Source: Bacteroides sp. (GTDB lineage: Bacteria > Bacteroidota > Bacteroidia > Bacteroidales > Bacteroidaceae). Taken from it: a DNA stretch of 6,077 nucleotides. Shown here one piece after another: positions 5,091 to 6,077 of the stretch (position 1 is its first letter; every line of letters starts with the position of its first letter). Below the pieces are notes generated by a model that saw only the letters and a program-made list of their open reading frames with translations, did no database searches and was not told the origin of the DNA. Position numbers and translations under genes: made by a program. The stretch spans positions 1 to 6,077 of the forward strand of contig NZ_JASLER010000095.1 in the NCBI RefSeq assembly GCF_030151085.1, written 5' to 3'.

Positions 5091-6077
5091 TTATACCTTC
5101 TTCATATTCATCTCATTCTTTTCTTTATCTACTGTAACACTAATTGTATCTCCAGGTTGAACTTCAGCCGAGATAATCAACTCAGAAAGTCCATCTTCAA
5201 GATAATTCTGAATAGCACGTTTCAACGGTCGAGCACCAAATTGTACATCATACCCTTTTTCTGCCAAGAATTTCTTCACATCATCATCTATTGCTAACCT
5301 AAAGCCAATCGCTTCAATACGTTCATATAAGCCTTTCAACTCAATATCAACAATCTTCGTGATCGCATCTAATGATAGCTGGTCGAAGGTGATAATCTCA
5401 TCAAGACGATTCAAAAATTCTGGAGCAAATGTTTTGTTCAAGGCCTTTTGTATCACATTACGAGAATGTTCATTATCATCTGTACGATTCTGTGCTGCAA
5501 ATCCAACTCCACGACCAAATTCTTTCAACTGCCGAGTACCAATATTGGAAGTCATAATAATTACCGTATTCTTGAAATCTATGGTTCTGCCATAATTGTC
5601 AGTCAAACGACCTTCATCCAACACTTGCAATAAAATATTAAATACATCGGGGTGAGCTTTTTCAATTTCATCCAGCAATACAATAGAGTATGGTTTGCGA
5701 CGAACTTTCTCTGTTAATTGTCCGCCTTCCTCATAACCCACATAACCGGGAGCAGCGCCAATCATACGTGATACAGTGTACTTTTCCATATATTCACTCA
5801 TATCAATTCGTATCAGTGCATCAGTAGAACCAAACATATATTTAGCTAATTGCTTCGCCAAATGGGTTTTACCTACACCGGTAGGTCCCAAGAACATAAA
5901 TGTTCCTATAGGATGGTTAGGATCTTTCAAACCAACACGACTACGTAAAATTGCTTTGACCAATTTTCCAATAGCAGCATCCTGCGCTATGACTTTAGCT
6001 TGCAATTCTTCCTTCATCCCAGCTAATTTAACACCTTCAGCTTGAGCCATACGTTGTACAGGTACTCCGGACATCAT
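5091..6077 (-). CDS. clpC: ClpC-type AAA+ unfoldase subunit of Clp protease, C-terminal part, cut by window edge
   Basis: The 328 residues visible are the second AAA+ module and C-terminal domain of a Clp/Hsp100 ATPase, which unfolds substrates and feeds them into ClpP. In order: SGVPVQRMAQAE (linker into D2), Walker A GPTGVGKT at 64-71, pore loop GYVGY at 111-115, Walker B IVLLDEIE at 132-139, sensor 1 MTSN at 175-178, arginine finger in FLNRLDE (Arg224), and sensor 2 GARPLKR at 281-287. The VGF tripeptide at 191-193, in the loop after sensor 1, is the ClpP-docking motif. It separates ClpC/ClpA from ClpB, which lacks it. The open frame starts at the window edge, and its first two Met codons are internal to the protein: the N-terminal domain, first AAA+ module and middle domain lie beyond 6077. 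The TAA stop is at 5091-5093. A terminator follows, so read-through into htpG is probably limited. ClpA is less likely given the resemblance to Bacillus ClpC. Confidence 0.95.
   Translation of the reverse strand: MMSGVPVQRMAQAEGVKLAGMKEELQAKVIAQDAAIGKLVKAILRSRVGLKDPNHPIGTFMFLGPTGVGKTHLAKQLAKYMFGSTDALIRIDMSEYMEKYTVSRMIGAAPGYVGYEEGGQLTEKVRRKPYSIVLLDEIEKAHPDVFNILLQVLDEGRLTDNYGRTIDFKNTVIIMTSNIGTRQLKEFGRGVGFAAQNRTDDNEHSRNVIQKALNKTFAPEFLNRLDEIITFDQLSLDAITKIVDIELKGLYERIEAIGFRLAIDDDVKKFLAEKGYDVQFGARPLKRAIQNYLEDGLSELIISAEVQPGDTISVTVDKEKNEMNMKKV

Noticed and set aside
4795..5160. 121-codon plus-strand open frame spanning the htpG start and clpC end
   Set aside because: It overlaps two certain genes antisense, crosses the clpC terminator hairpin and its T-tract, and its product is low-complexity with no recognisable domain.
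5091..6077. Assignment to ClpB instead of ClpC
   Set aside because: The VGF ClpP-docking tripeptide after sensor 1 and the close match to ClpC sequence around SGVPV and the D2 module argue against ClpB.

Overview
This window looks like ordinary chromosome from a Bacteroidota member, most likely Bacteroides or a close relative. The signs are AT-rich intergenic DNA, start codons without Shine-Dalgarno sequences, a promoter matching the Bacteroides -7 consensus (TAnnTTTG with an upstream TTG), and Bacteroides-like protein sequences (HtpG, ClpC, a patatin-barrel fusion). All genes from position 212 rightwards lie on the minus strand. Only the fragment at the left edge is on the plus strand.

Layout from left to right: (1) 1-108 is the last 35 codons of a transposase, probably ISL3 family. 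Its body lies outside the window, and the right end of the element must fall in or near 109-171. (2) 172-212 is a strong, nearly symmetric hairpin that can terminate transcription from both sides. (3) 212-285 and 306-379 are two tandem tRNA-Arg(ACG) genes, served by a good Bacteroides-type promoter at 397-427. (4) 455-2755 encodes a secreted patatin-like phospholipase fused to a POTRA-like segment and an outer-membrane beta-barrel, a type Vd autotransporter architecture. (5) 2864-2909 is the terminator of the next gene. (6) 2932-4980 is htpG, the bacterial Hsp90. (7) 5033-5062 is a terminator. (8) 5091-6077 is the C-terminal part of clpC, the AAA+ unfoldase of the Clp protease, cut by the window edge.

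clpC and htpG are both protein quality-control genes, but each is followed by its own hairpin plus T-tract, so they are probably separate transcription units despite sharing a strand. The patatin gene also appears to be its own unit. The longest open frame for it (from 2914) runs back through the htpG terminator, so the internal ATG at 2755, which begins a signal peptide, is the real start.

I see no undescribed multi-gene system here. The most notable details are the rare A19-U56 tertiary pair (with A15-U48) implied in both tRNA-Arg copies, the compensated 3-70 base-pair difference between those copies, the patatin-barrel fusion, and a charged insertion in the C-terminal domain of HtpG.
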